Source: Pseudomonas sp. ICMP22404
Lineage (GTDB): Bacteria > Pseudomonadota > Gammaproteobacteria > Pseudomonadales > Pseudomonadaceae
Assembly (NCBI RefSeq): GCF_006227205.1
Contig: NZ_VCNG01000015.1
Location: 1 to 64,000 of the forward strand
Length of the DNA: 64,000 nt
Reading direction: 5' to 3'
Shown: piece by piece, positions 17,944-27,036 of the stretch
Numbering within the stretch: the stretch's first letter is position 1
Layout of the letters: every line of letters begins with the position of its first letter
Notes under the pieces: generated by a model
Database searches by the model: none
What the model was told of the DNA's origin: nothing
What the model saw: only the letters and a program-made list of their open reading frames with translations
Position numbers and translations under genes: made by a program

Positions 17944-18612
17944 ATGAGCTTTCTTCGACCCAAGTACATCACCTTCGATTGCTACGGCACGTTGACCAAC
18001 TTCCAGATGGGCAGCATGACCCGCGAGCTGTTCGCCGATCGTGTCGATGCCGGGCAGATGGATCAGTTCGTCAAGGACTTCGCCGCTTATCGCCTGGATC
18101 AAGTGATGGGTGACTGGCGCCCCTATGATGAAATCATCAAGACTTCCCTGGCCCGCGTCTGCAAGCGCTGGGGTGTTGAGTATCGGGGCGAAGGTCAGCT
18201 CTACTACGACGCCGTGCCGACCTGGGGCCCTCACGCCGATGTGCCGGCGGGCCTGTCGAAAATCGCCGACAAGATCCCCCTGGTGATTTTTTCCAACGCG
18301 ATGGACGAGCAGATCATGTCCAACGTCGACAAGCTCGGCGCGCCTTTCCATAAAGTTTTCACCGCCCAGCAGGCACAGGCCTACAAGCCGCGCCTGGCGG
18401 CCTTCGAATTCATGCTCGATAACCTCGGCTGCGGGCCGGAAGACGTGTTGCACGTATCGTCCAGCTTCCGCTACGACTTGATGCCTGCCCATGACATGAA
18501 GATCAAGAACAAGGCCTTTGTTGCCCGTGGTCACGAGCAGCCGGGCAACGCGATCTATGGCTATCACCAGATTCCCGATATCGGTGGGTTGGCCGCTCTG
18601 GTCGGGCTCTGA
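17944..18612 (+). CDS. HAD hydrolase, haloacid dehalogenase type II-like
   Basis: A 222-aa HAD-superfamily hydrolase of the (S)-2-haloacid dehalogenase type. Motif I is FDCYGTLTNF, motif II Ser is in FSNAMD, motif III Lys is in YKPRLAAF, and the SSSFRYDLMPAHDMKIK segment is typical of the type II enzymes. Dechlorination is not implied by context; the gene opens a nutrient-uptake/oxidation operon and might act on a small phosphorylated or halogenated acid. The start at 17944 gives the motif-I strand at the N-terminus. Confidence 0.85.
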   Translation: MSFLRPKYITFDCYGTLTNFQMGSMTRELFADRVDAGQMDQFVKDFAAYRLDQVMGDWRPYDEIIKTSLARVCKRWGVEYRGEGQLYYDAVPTWGPHADVPAGLSKIADKIPLVIFSNAMDEQIMSNVDKLGAPFHKVFTAQQAQAYKPRLAAFEFMLDNLGCGPEDVLHVSSSFRYDLMPAHDMKIKNKAFVARGHEQPGNAIYGYHQIPDIGGLAALVGL

Positions 18613-18647
18613 GACGCACGCACTTTCCAAGGCGAAAGGGGTTAGAC

Positions 18648-19922
18648 ATGGGCAGTGAGTCCTATTGGCTCGATACCGCACCGGCCTTCACAGGTGCTCA
18701 ACTCGGCGGGTTGCCGAGGCAGGTCGATGTCGCCGTCGTCGGTGGCGGTTTCACCGGGCTGGCGGCCGCCCGTGCCCTGGCCCTGAAGGGGGCCAGCGTG
18801 GCGGTGCTGGAAGCGGGACGGGTGATTGGCGAGGCGTCGGGGCGTAACGGCGGGCATTGCAGCACCGGCGTCGCCCAGGATTACGCGGCGCTCACCGCCA
18901 GTCTCGGCGCCGATAAAGCGCGGGCGTATTACCAGGCCTACGAGAGCGCCGTGCAGAGCGTCGTCGCGCTGGTGGAACAGGAGGGGATTGCCTGCGACCT
19001 CAAGCGCAACGGCAAGCTCAAACTCGCCGCCAAGCCGATGCACTACGAAGGATTGGCACGCACCTGTGAGTTGATCCGCAAGGAAGTCGATGCCGAGGTC
19101 GAGCTGCTGTCCGCCCAAGAGACGCGGGCGGAGGTCAAGTCCGACCAGTTTCATGGCGGCCTGCTACAGCGCAATGGTGTGCAGATGCACATCGGGCGCT
19201 TTGGCGTCGGCTTGGCCGAGGCCGCCGCGCGTCACGGCGCGTTGATTTTCCAGGGCGTGGCCGTCAAGGACTGGAAGGCCAGCGCCGGTGGTTATCAGGT
19301 CAACACCAGCAAGGGAACACTGCACGCTTCGCAGGTCTTGCTGGCGACCGGTGCCAGTCAGCATGGCGGCTTGGGCTGGTATCGGCGGCGAATCGTCCCA
19401 GTGGGCAGTTTCGTGATCGCCACCGAGGTGTTGCCCCAGGCGCTGATCGACAGCTTGCTGCCGGCGCGCCGCTCCTATGTCACCAGTCGCATGATCGGCA
19501 ACTACTTCCGCCTGACCCCGGATAACCGTCTGCTGTTTGGCGGGCGTGCGCGGTTTGCCATGTCCGACAGTGTTTCCGATGCCAAGAGCGGCAAGGTGCT
19601 GCAGGCGGCGATGGTGCGGATGTTCCCGCAACTGGCCAACGTCAGGATCGACTACTGCTGGGGCGGATTGGTGGACATGACGTCCGACCGGTTGCCCCGG
19701 GCCGGCCAGCATGGCGGGGTGTATCACTCCATGGGCTACAGCGGCCATGGCGTGCAGATGTCGGTGCACATGGGGCAGGTCATGGCCGAGGTCATGGCTG
19801 GCAAGGCTGAGGCCAATCCGTGGCGCGAGCTCGACTGGCCGGCGATTCCCGGGCATTTCGGCAAGCCCTGGTTCTTGCCGCTGGTAGGCGCGTATTACCG
19901 CCTGCAGGACTATCTCCACTGA
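18648..19922 (+). CDS. FAD-dependent amine oxidase, PuuB/DAO-like
   Basis: A 424-aa D-amino-acid-oxidase-fold flavoprotein. The Rossmann motif is VAVVGGGFTGLAAARALA (about residues 26-43) and the FAD loop is GEASGRNGGHCSTG, a hallmark of gamma-glutamylputrescine-oxidase-like enzymes. It probably oxidises a primary or secondary amine to aldehyde plus ammonia or amine. AAGGGG precedes the ATG, 35 bp after the HAD gene. The downstream SSADH-like aldehyde dehydrogenase could take its product. Confidence 0.88.
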   Translation: MGSESYWLDTAPAFTGAQLGGLPRQVDVAVVGGGFTGLAAARALALKGASVAVLEAGRVIGEASGRNGGHCSTGVAQDYAALTASLGADKARAYYQAYESAVQSVVALVEQEGIACDLKRNGKLKLAAKPMHYEGLARTCELIRKEVDAEVELLSAQETRAEVKSDQFHGGLLQRNGVQMHIGRFGVGLAEAAARHGALIFQGVAVKDWKASAGGYQVNTSKGTLHASQVLLATGASQHGGLGWYRRRIVPVGSFVIATEVLPQALIDSLLPARRSYVTSRMIGNYFRLTPDNRLLFGGRARFAMSDSVSDAKSGKVLQAAMVRMFPQLANVRIDYCWGGLVDMTSDRLPRAGQHGGVYHSMGYSGHGVQMSVHMGQVMAEVMAGKAEANPWRELDWPAIPGHFGKPWFLPLVGAYYRLQDYLH

Positions 19923-20009
19923 TTCATATGACGTTGTTTTTACGTTTCATCCACGTTGCGTCAACCGTGCGCAACCGAGCCCTTACCATGAGCGAAAGGT
20001 AGAACTGAC

Positions 20010-21653
20010 ATGACTGACACTAAGAGCAGCATTGATAGCCAGTTGATTACCGGTACAGACAGTCTGCGTGTTTTTGAAGGGCTCAATCGGGGCATGTCGC
20101 GCCGTCATGCGCTGCAGATGCTGGGCTTGGCCGGGGTGGCCGCGGCAGGGGCCGGCAGCCTGTTCGGCGCCGCTGGCAAACTGCTGGCCGACGAAACCGC
20201 GAGCCCTGGCAAGGGCAAGCCGGGTGGGCGCATTCGCGTCGCCGGTATTTCCAGCTCCACCTCCGATACGCTGGATCCGGCCAAGGGTTCATCCTCCACG
20301 GACTACGTGCGCCATTACATGTTCTACAACGGCCTGACCCGTTTCGACAGCCACATGGTGCCGCAACTGGAGCTGGCCGAGCGCATCGATACCACTGACG
20401 CCACGCTCTGGGTGATTACCCTGCGCAAGGAAGTGACGTTTCACAACGGCAAGGGCCTGACCGCCGCTGATGTGGTGTATTCCCTGTTGCGACACAAGGA
20501 TCCGATTACCGGATCCAAGGTCCTGCCCTTGGCCGAGCAGTTTGCCGAGGTCAAGGCCAACGGCACCCATGAAGTGCAGATCCGCTTGAGTGGCCCGAAT
20601 GCCGAGCTGCCATCGATTCTCGCTGTTTCCCATATGCTGATCGTGCCCGAAGGTACCAGCGACTTCAGCCAGGGTGTCGGTACAGGTCCGTTCAAGGTCA
20701 AGGAGTTCAAGCCGGGGGTGCGGTCCATCGGTGCACGCAACACCAACTATTGGAAACCCGGTTTGCCGTACCTGGACGAGATCGAGTTCATCGGCATTGC
20801 CGACGAGCCGTCCAGGGTCAACGCGCTGCTCTCGGGCGACGTGCAGATCATCAACGAGGTCAACCCTCGCTCGACGACGCGCATCAAGGACAGCACCACC
20901 CACCGGGTCGTGGACTCGCCGTCGGGTAACTACACTGACTTGATCATTCGCCAGGACCAGATGCCCGGGCAGAACCCGGAATTCACCGAAGCCATGAAGC
21001 TGCTGCTGGACCGGGAACAGGTCAAGTCGGCGATCTTCCGCGGGTTTGCCCGGGTCGGCAACGACCATCCGATTGCCCCCGGTTCGCGTTTCCACAATGC
21101 CGACCTGCCGCAACGGACCTACGATCCGGAGAAGGCTCGCTTCCTGTTGAAAAAGGCCGGCATGGAAAGCATCAGCATGCCGGTAATGTGTTCGCCGGCT
21201 GCCACCGGTTCGGTGGACGTTGCGGTGCTGCTGCAGCAATCGGCCAAGGAGGCTGGGCTCAAGCTCAACGTCAACCGTCTGCCGAGCGACGGCTACTGGT
21301 CCAACCACTGGGCCAAGCATCCGTTGAGCTTCGGCAACATCAACCCACGGCCCAACGCCGACATGCTGTTCTCGCAGTTCTTCCAGTCGACGGCACCGTG
21401 GAATGAGTCCGGTTGGAAAAATGCCCAGTTCGATCAGCTGCTGATACAGGCCCGGGGCGAAACCGACGAAGCCAAACGCGGCAAGATGTACGCCGACATG
21501 CAGACCCTGGTGCATGATCACTGCGGTATCGGCATCCCGGTGTTCATCAGCAACATCGATGGCGTCGACCAGCGCGTGAAGGGCTATGGCACCAACCCGC
21601 TGGGCGGCTTCATGGGCTACATGTTCGCCGAGCAGGTCTGGCTGGACGCTTGA
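20010..21653 (+). CDS. Dipeptide-type ABC transporter substrate-binding protein (Tat signal)
   Basis: A 547-aa family-5 extracellular solute-binding protein. The N-terminus has a twin-arginine motif, SRRHALQMLG (Arg31-Arg32), followed by a hydrophobic AGVAAAGAGSLFGA stretch, so Tat export to the periplasm is likely. The mature part has the DppA/OppA features (LRKEVTFHNGKGLTAADVVYSLLR, then GTGPFKVKEFKPG). It delivers a peptide- or opine-like ligand to the permeases encoded next. Confidence 0.93.
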   Translation: MTDTKSSIDSQLITGTDSLRVFEGLNRGMSRRHALQMLGLAGVAAAGAGSLFGAAGKLLADETASPGKGKPGGRIRVAGISSSTSDTLDPAKGSSSTDYVRHYMFYNGLTRFDSHMVPQLELAERIDTTDATLWVITLRKEVTFHNGKGLTAADVVYSLLRHKDPITGSKVLPLAEQFAEVKANGTHEVQIRLSGPNAELPSILAVSHMLIVPEGTSDFSQGVGTGPFKVKEFKPGVRSIGARNTNYWKPGLPYLDEIEFIGIADEPSRVNALLSGDVQIINEVNPRSTTRIKDSTTHRVVDSPSGNYTDLIIRQDQMPGQNPEFTEAMKLLLDREQVKSAIFRGFARVGNDHPIAPGSRFHNADLPQRTYDPEKARFLLKKAGMESISMPVMCSPAATGSVDVAVLLQQSAKEAGLKLNVNRLPSDGYWSNHWAKHPLSFGNINPRPNADMLFSQFFQSTAPWNESGWKNAQFDQLLIQARGETDEAKRGKMYADMQTLVHDHCGIGIPVFISNIDGVDQRVKGYGTNPLGGFMGYMFAEQVWLDA

Positions 21654-21698
21654 TGAGCGTCGGTGTTTCGCTGGCTGACAGTGCACGAGGATAGGGCG

Positions 21699-22655
21699 AT
21701 GAATAGCAACACACTGTGGTTGATCGGCCGGCGCTTCGGTGCAGCGATCGTGACCCTTCTGATTGTATCGATGGTGGTGTTCGCCATCACGGCGGTATTG
21801 CCGGGAGACGCGGCACAGCAGGCCCTCGGACAATTCGCCACGCCAGAGCAGGTCGCGGCGCTGCGCGTGAAAATGGGGCTGGATCAGCCGGGTGTGTTGC
21901 GTTACCTGCACTGGCTGACGAACCTGCTCAGCGGCGACCTTGGGGTGTCGGCGTCCAATGCCACGTCGGTTGCGGAACTGATGGCGGGACGGGTACCCAA
22001 CACCCTGATGCTGGCGATCGCGACGGCGCTGGTGTCGGTGCCGCTGGCGCTGGTCCTGGGCATCGGTTCGGCCATGGGCCGCGGCGGTCGCATCGACGGT
22101 TTCGTGAGCTTCTTCACGCTGATGATGGTGGCTGTGCCGGAGTTCCTGGTGGCCACCCTGGCGGTGCTGATTTTCGCCGTGAACCTGGGCTGGCTTTCAG
22201 CGCTGTCGTATTCCAGTGAAATCACTTCGCCGTTGCAATTCATGCGGACCTACGCCTTGCCAGTGATGACGTTGTGTTGCGTGATCGTTGCGCAGATGGC
22301 ACGCATGACCCGGGCGGCGGTGATCGATCAACTCGACAGTCCTTACGTGGAAATGGCCCGTCTCAAGGGCGTGAGCCCGGTGCGGGTGGTGCTGCGTCAT
22401 GCGCTGCCCAACGCCATCGGGCCCATTGCCAATGCCATTGCCTTGAGCCTGTCGTATCTGTTGGGCGGCGTGGTGATCGTCGAGACGATTTTCAACTATC
22501 CCGGCATCGCCAGCCTGATGGTCGATGCCGTGACCAACCGTGACATGGCGTTGGTCCAGGCCTGCACCATGCTGTTCTGTACCGCATACCTGTCGCTGGT
22601 GTTGATTGCCGACCTGTGCGCGATCCTTTCCAATCCGAGGCTGAGAAACCAATGA
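21699..22655 (+). CDS. ABC transporter permease, DppB type
   Basis: A 318-aa inner-membrane permease with about six membrane spans. The N-terminal LIGRRFGAAIVTLLIVSMVVFAITAVLPGD is typical of DppB, and the EAA loop reads YVEMARLKGVSPVRVVLRHALPN. Its stop overlaps the next permease start by ATGA. The start at 21699 follows a weak purine-rich site. Confidence 0.92.
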   Translation: MNSNTLWLIGRRFGAAIVTLLIVSMVVFAITAVLPGDAAQQALGQFATPEQVAALRVKMGLDQPGVLRYLHWLTNLLSGDLGVSASNATSVAELMAGRVPNTLMLAIATALVSVPLALVLGIGSAMGRGGRIDGFVSFFTLMMVAVPEFLVATLAVLIFAVNLGWLSALSYSSEITSPLQFMRTYALPVMTLCCVIVAQMARMTRAAVIDQLDSPYVEMARLKGVSPVRVVLRHALPNAIGPIANAIALSLSYLLGGVVIVETIFNYPGIASLMVDAVTNRDMALVQACTMLFCTAYLSLVLIADLCAILSNPRLRNQ

Positions 22656-23527
22656 ACAATCCCATTGTGAAATCCCCGACTGCGGCGGTAGCACTGGCAT
22701 TGGGCAAAGACGCTCATGGTTCGTCCTGGCTTGGGCTGATCGGTGCCGTGATGTGTGTCATGTGGTTGCTGGTGGCGATTTTCGGCCCCTGGCTGGCACC
22801 CCACCCGGTGGGGGAAGTGGTGTCCGACAATGTCTTCGACGGCTTCAGTGCCGCTTACCCGCTGGGCACCGACTACCTGGGCCGTGACATGCTCAGCCGG
22901 ATCCTGGTCGGCGCGCAATTCACCGTGGGCCTGGCGTTGGTCGCCGCGGTACTGGCGAGCGGGCTGGGAACCACTTGCGCGTTGCTCTCGGTGGTTTCAC
23001 CGAAGTGGCTGGACGAACTGATCAGCCGCCTGATGGACGCGTTCATTTCGATTCCGAGCAAGATGCTGGCGTTGATCATGGTTTCGGCGTTCGGCTCGTC
23101 GGTGACCTTGCTGGTGTGCACGGCGGTACTGAGCTACACCCCGGGGGCGTTCCGTATCGCCCGCAGCATGGCGGTGAATATCGAGGCCCTGGAGTACGTG
23201 CAAGTGGCCCGCACCCGTGGCGAGCGTCGGCTGTACATCGCCTGCGTGGAAATCCTGCCCAATATGCTCAACCCGGTGCTGGCGGACCTGGGCCTGCGCT
23301 TCGGCTTCATCGTGCTGCTGCTCAGCGGCATGAGCTTCCTCGGCCTGGGCGTGCAACCGCCGGACGCCGACCTCGGCTCCCTGGTGCGCGAGAACATTGG
23401 CGGCCTTAACCAGGGCGCGCCGGCCATCGTGATTCCGGCACTGGCCATCGGCACCCTGACCATCGGCGTGAATCTGTTTATCGACCGCCTGTCTTCGCGG
23501 CGCAATCGACGTTCGGGAGGCCATTGA
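22652..23527 (+). CDS. ABC transporter permease, DppC type
   Basis: A 291-aa permease. An N-terminal span (LGLIGAVMCVMWLLVAIFGPWLAPHP) is followed by the DppC signature PLGTDYLGRDMLSRIL and the EAA loop YVQVARTRGERRLYIACVEILPN. It is translationally coupled to the DppB-type gene (ATGA) and precedes the ATPase gene by 1 bp. Confidence 0.92.
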   Translation: MNNPIVKSPTAAVALALGKDAHGSSWLGLIGAVMCVMWLLVAIFGPWLAPHPVGEVVSDNVFDGFSAAYPLGTDYLGRDMLSRILVGAQFTVGLALVAAVLASGLGTTCALLSVVSPKWLDELISRLMDAFISIPSKMLALIMVSAFGSSVTLLVCTAVLSYTPGAFRIARSMAVNIEALEYVQVARTRGERRLYIACVEILPNMLNPVLADLGLRFGFIVLLLSGMSFLGLGVQPPDADLGSLVRENIGGLNQGAPAIVIPALAIGTLTIGVNLFIDRLSSRRNRRSGGH

Positions 23528-23528
23528 G

Positions 23529-25373
23529 ATGAGCGAATTGATCCGAGTCGAAAACCTGCGGGTCGTCGCCGGTGACGAGCGCGGCGAAGTCGAAATCGTC
23601 AAGGGCGTGAGTTTCTCCCTGGAGAAAGGCGAAGTGCTGGCGCTGATCGGCGAGTCCGGCTCCGGCAAGACCACCATTGCCCTGGCACTGCTCGGTTACG
23701 CACGGCGCGGTTGTCGCCTGGCCGGCGGCAGCGTGCGCATCGGCGAGCATGACATGCTGGCCCTCGGTGAAAGCGAGTTGCAAGGCTTGCGCGGCAACCG
23801 TGTCTCGTACATTGCCCAGAGCGCCGCCGCGGCGTTCAACCCGGCCAAGAAGCTGATCGACCAAGTGGTCGAAGGCGCGCTGATCCATGGCCTGGGCAAC
23901 CGGGCCACGCTCGAAGCCAAGGCCATCGGGCTGTTCCGGGACCTGGCGCTGCCGAACCCCGAACGCATCGGCCAGCGCTACCCCCATCAGGTTTCCGGCG
24001 GCCAGCTGCAACGGGTGATGGCCGCCATGGCGTTGATCAGCGATCCTTTGCTGGTGGTGCTCGATGAGCCGACCACGGCCCTCGACGTCACGACCCAGAT
24101 CGACGTGTTGCGGGCCTTCAAGCGGGTCGTGCGCGAGCGTGGCGCGACGGCGGTCTATGTGTCCCACGACCTGGCGGTCGTCGCGCAGATGGCCGACCAG
24201 ATCGTCGTGCTCAACGGCGGGCAGATCTTCGAGCAGAGCGCCACCGCGCCACTGCTCAAGGGGCCGGCCCACGAATACACCCGCAGCCTGCTGGCGGCGG
24301 CGCGGCCGGACACGACGATTCGTCCACCCTGCGGCGTGGCCGCGGACACGCCGCTGTTGACGATCCAGGGCCTGACCGCCGGCTATGGCGACAAGGACCG
24401 TCGCGGGATGCCGATGATCCGCGTGCTCGAGGACATCGACCTGACTGTGCGCCGGGGCCAGGCCATCGGGGTGATCGGCGAATCGGGGTCGGGTAAATCC
24501 ACCCTGGCGCGGGTGGTGGCGGGGCTGTTGCCACCGGCTCTTGGCGGGTTGACGTTCGATGGCCAGCCCTTGGGCGGCAGCCTGTCCGAGCGCACCGATG
24601 AACAGTTCCGGCGAATCCAGATGGTGTTCCAGAACGCCGACACCGCGCTCAATCCGATGCACAGCATCAGCACCATCCTGAGCCGACCACTGAAAATGTA
24701 TTTCGGCCTCAAGGGTGCAGCGCTGCGTGAACGTATCGGCGAGTTGCTGGACCTGGTGCGCCTGCCGCGAACCCTGGCCGAGCGCCGTCCGGGCGAACTG
24801 TCCGGCGGGCAGAAGCAGCGGGTCAACCTGGCCCGCGCGTTGGCGGCCAAGCCGGACCTGATTCTTTGCGATGAAGTGACCTCGGCCCTCGATACGGTGG
24901 TGGGCGCGGCGATTCTCGAACTGCTGCGCGACTTGCGCCAGCAACTGGGGGTTTCCTACCTGTTCATCAGCCACGACATTTCCACGGTGCGGGCGCTGTG
25001 CGATGACATCGTCGTGATGTACAGCGGCCACAAGGTCCAGGAGGGCTCACGGCAATCGTTCGCCCAGGCACCGTTCCATCCCTACACCGACCTGCTGATC
25101 CATTCGGTGCCTGAGTTGCGCCAGGGCTGGCTGGAAAGCTGTGGCACGACCACCTGCGGCACGCTGCCCGCACTGGGTGAAAAGGCCGAGGCGTCGACGC
25201 TGTGCACCTTTCTCAATCGCTGCCCGGTGCGCGTCGACGGCCTGTGCAACCGCACCGCGCCGCCCCGGCGCGTCATCGAGGGTGGCAGCGAGGTGCTCTG
25301 TCATCACGACGGTGGCGAGCTGCTCAAGACGCAGCAGGATGCAAACAGCATGATTGTCGGAGCCTACGCATGA
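23529..25373 (+). CDS. Fused dual-ATPase of the dipeptide-type ABC importer
   Basis: A 614-aa protein that joins DppD- and DppF-like ATPases in one chain. NBD1 (about 1-270) has Walker A GESGSGKTT, signature VSGGQLQRV and Walker B VVLDEPTTALD. NBD2 (about 275-600) has a second GESGSGKST, LSGGQKQRVNLARAL and LILCDEVTSALD. A C-terminal Cys-containing tail (CTFLNRCPVRVDGLC) is like oligopeptide ATPases. It starts after GGAGG and overlaps the next gene by ATGA. Confidence 0.93.
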   Translation: MSELIRVENLRVVAGDERGEVEIVKGVSFSLEKGEVLALIGESGSGKTTIALALLGYARRGCRLAGGSVRIGEHDMLALGESELQGLRGNRVSYIAQSAAAAFNPAKKLIDQVVEGALIHGLGNRATLEAKAIGLFRDLALPNPERIGQRYPHQVSGGQLQRVMAAMALISDPLLVVLDEPTTALDVTTQIDVLRAFKRVVRERGATAVYVSHDLAVVAQMADQIVVLNGGQIFEQSATAPLLKGPAHEYTRSLLAAARPDTTIRPPCGVAADTPLLTIQGLTAGYGDKDRRGMPMIRVLEDIDLTVRRGQAIGVIGESGSGKSTLARVVAGLLPPALGGLTFDGQPLGGSLSERTDEQFRRIQMVFQNADTALNPMHSISTILSRPLKMYFGLKGAALRERIGELLDLVRLPRTLAERRPGELSGGQKQRVNLARALAAKPDLILCDEVTSALDTVVGAAILELLRDLRQQLGVSYLFISHDISTVRALCDDIVVMYSGHKVQEGSRQSFAQAPFHPYTDLLIHSVPELRQGWLESCGTTTCGTLPALGEKAEASTLCTFLNRCPVRVDGLCNRTAPPRRVIEGGSEVLCHHDGGELLKTQQDANSMIVGAYA

Positions 25374-25678
25374 GCGCTCGTTTCGTAAGGCTGGCCGAAC
25401 AGGGCCGGCCCGTCGTCAAACTGACCGTGGATGGCGTCCCCGTCGAGGCGTTGCAGGGCGACACGTTGATGGTCGCGCTGCTGACCCACGGCCCGGCGTT
25501 GCGCCAGTCGGAGTTCGATCCGGGCAGCCGCGCCGGTTTCTGCCTGATGGGCGCCTGCCAGGACTGCTGGGTCTGGACCCGCAGCGGCGAACGCCTGCGT
25601 GCCTGCTCCAATGAAGTCCGCGAGGGCTTGGACATCATCACCCGGCAACCGGAGGCAATATGGCCACTGCGCGGATAG
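25370..25678 (+). CDS. Small [2Fe-2S] subunit (HcnA-like)
   Basis: A 102-aa ferredoxin-like subunit. CLMGACQDC plus a later Cys in RLRACS forms the plant-type [2Fe-2S] ligand set. Related proteins are HcnA of hydrogen cyanide synthase and the small subunit of opine oxidases and proline dehydrogenases. It overlaps the ATPase gene by ATGA and the next flavoprotein gene by 19 bp, so the dehydrogenase and transporter are translated as one unit. Confidence 0.9.
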   Translation: MSARFVRLAEQGRPVVKLTVDGVPVEALQGDTLMVALLTHGPALRQSEFDPGSRAGFCLMGACQDCWVWTRSGERLRACSNEVREGLDIITRQPEAIWPLRG

Positions 25679-27036
25679 CGATAGTCGGTGCCGGGCCGGC
25701 GGGCATTCGCTGCGCCCAGACGTTGGTCGCGGCGGGCTTCAGGCCGGTCCTGATCGACGAAAACCGGCGCGACGGCGGACAGATCTACCGCCGCCAGCCC
25801 GAAGGATTCACCCGTACCTACACCACGCTGTACGGCACCGAGGCCGAGAAGGCCCGGGACCTGCACGACAGTTTCGACCGTTTGCGCCTGCAGATCGACT
25901 ACCGTCCGGACACCCTGGTGTGGAACCTGACACCGGGGCAACTGTGTTGCGTCAGCCAGGGCGAACATTCGACGGTGGATTACGACGCGCTGGTGCTTTG
26001 CACCGGCGCCACCGACCGCCTGATGCCCATCGAAGGCTGGCAGTTGGGCGGCACCTACAGCCTCGGCGGCGCGCAGATCGCGTTGAAGGCCCAGGCGGTT
26101 TCCATTGGTCACCGGGTGGTGTTCATGGGCAGCGGGCCGTTGCTCTATCTCGTTGCCAGCCAATACCTCAAGGCCGGTGCCAATGTGGCTGCGGTGCTCG
26201 ACACTTCGCCCTTGGGCAAGCGTATCAAGGCCCTGCCCAAACTCATGGCGCGTCCCCGTTTATTGTTCACCGGCATGAAGCTGCTGGCGCAGTTGCGCCA
26301 GGCGAAAGTCCCGGTGCACCTGGGTATTTCACCGCTGCAAATACTGGGGGAGGCGGACAGTGGTGTCAGTGGCGTGCGTGTGCGTACCGCGGGTGGCGTG
26401 ACGCTGACGGTGGATTGTGACGCCGTCGCCCTGGGGTATCACTTGCGTCCGGAAACCCAGTTGGCCGATCTGGCTGGCTGTGTCTTGCGTTTCGACGAGG
26501 TATCCAGCCAGTGGCTGCTGGCGACGGATGAGGACGGGCGAACCTCGGTCAGCGGTGTCTATGCCGCCGGCGATGGTTCGAGCATCCGTGGCGCCGATGC
26601 CGCCGAATGCGCCGGTCGTCTGGCCGCCCTGGCGGTGCTGAGCGATCTGCAGCAGCCGGTGGATGCCGCCCAGGTCACCGAGCAGCGCCAGGCGCTCAAG
26701 GTGATGGACGCGTTTCGCCTCGGTCTGGCCCAGGCGTTTCCCTGGCCGGCGGCGCAAGCCAAGGCATTGCCGGACGAGGCCATTGTCTGCCGTTGTGAAA
26801 TGATCACCGCTGGCGAGCTGCGGCGCACCGTCAGTGAAAAGGGCGCCTGCGAAGTCAACCGGGCCAAGGCCTTCAGCCGGGTCGGCATGGGCCGGTGCCA
26901 GGGGCGCTATTGCGCCCAGGCCGGGGCCGAAGTGATTGCCGCGGCGGCCGGTGTCGACGTCCGGGAGGTCGGCCGCCAACGTGGCCAGGCGCCAGTCAAG
27001 CCGCTTTCGATGCTCACCCGGGAGGTGACGCCATGA
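25660..27036 (+). CDS. FAD/NAD(P) oxidoreductase with BFD-like iron-sulfur domain (HcnB/opine-oxidase A-like)
   Basis: A 458-aa flavoprotein. IAIVGAGPAGIRCAQTL is the first dinucleotide loop, MGSGPLLYLVA lies in the second Rossmann region and GVYAAGDGSSIRG is the FAD-facing loop. The C-terminal 80 residues hold a BFD-like cluster site (CRCE, then CQGRYCAQAG). This is the electron-transfer half of three-part amine dehydrogenases such as HcnABC and OoxAB. Confidence 0.9.
   Translation: MATARIAIVGAGPAGIRCAQTLVAAGFRPVLIDENRRDGGQIYRRQPEGFTRTYTTLYGTEAEKARDLHDSFDRLRLQIDYRPDTLVWNLTPGQLCCVSQGEHSTVDYDALVLCTGATDRLMPIEGWQLGGTYSLGGAQIALKAQAVSIGHRVVFMGSGPLLYLVASQYLKAGANVAAVLDTSPLGKRIKALPKLMARPRLLFTGMKLLAQLRQAKVPVHLGISPLQILGEADSGVSGVRVRTAGGVTLTVDCDAVALGYHLRPETQLADLAGCVLRFDEVSSQWLLATDEDGRTSVSGVYAAGDGSSIRGADAAECAGRLAALAVLSDLQQPVDAAQVTEQRQALKVMDAFRLGLAQAFPWPAAQAKALPDEAIVCRCEMITAGELRRTVSEKGACEVNRAKAFSRVGMGRCQGRYCAQAGAEVIAAAAGVDVREVGRQRGQAPVKPLSMLTREVTP

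Noticed and set aside
20289..21911. Long minus-strand frame opposite the substrate-binding protein gene
   Set aside because: Translation is His/Arg/Gln-rich without motifs, and the plus-strand gene is certain.
23478..25031. Long minus-strand frame opposite the fused ATPase gene
   Set aside because: Walker motifs are on the plus strand; the antisense frame shows none.
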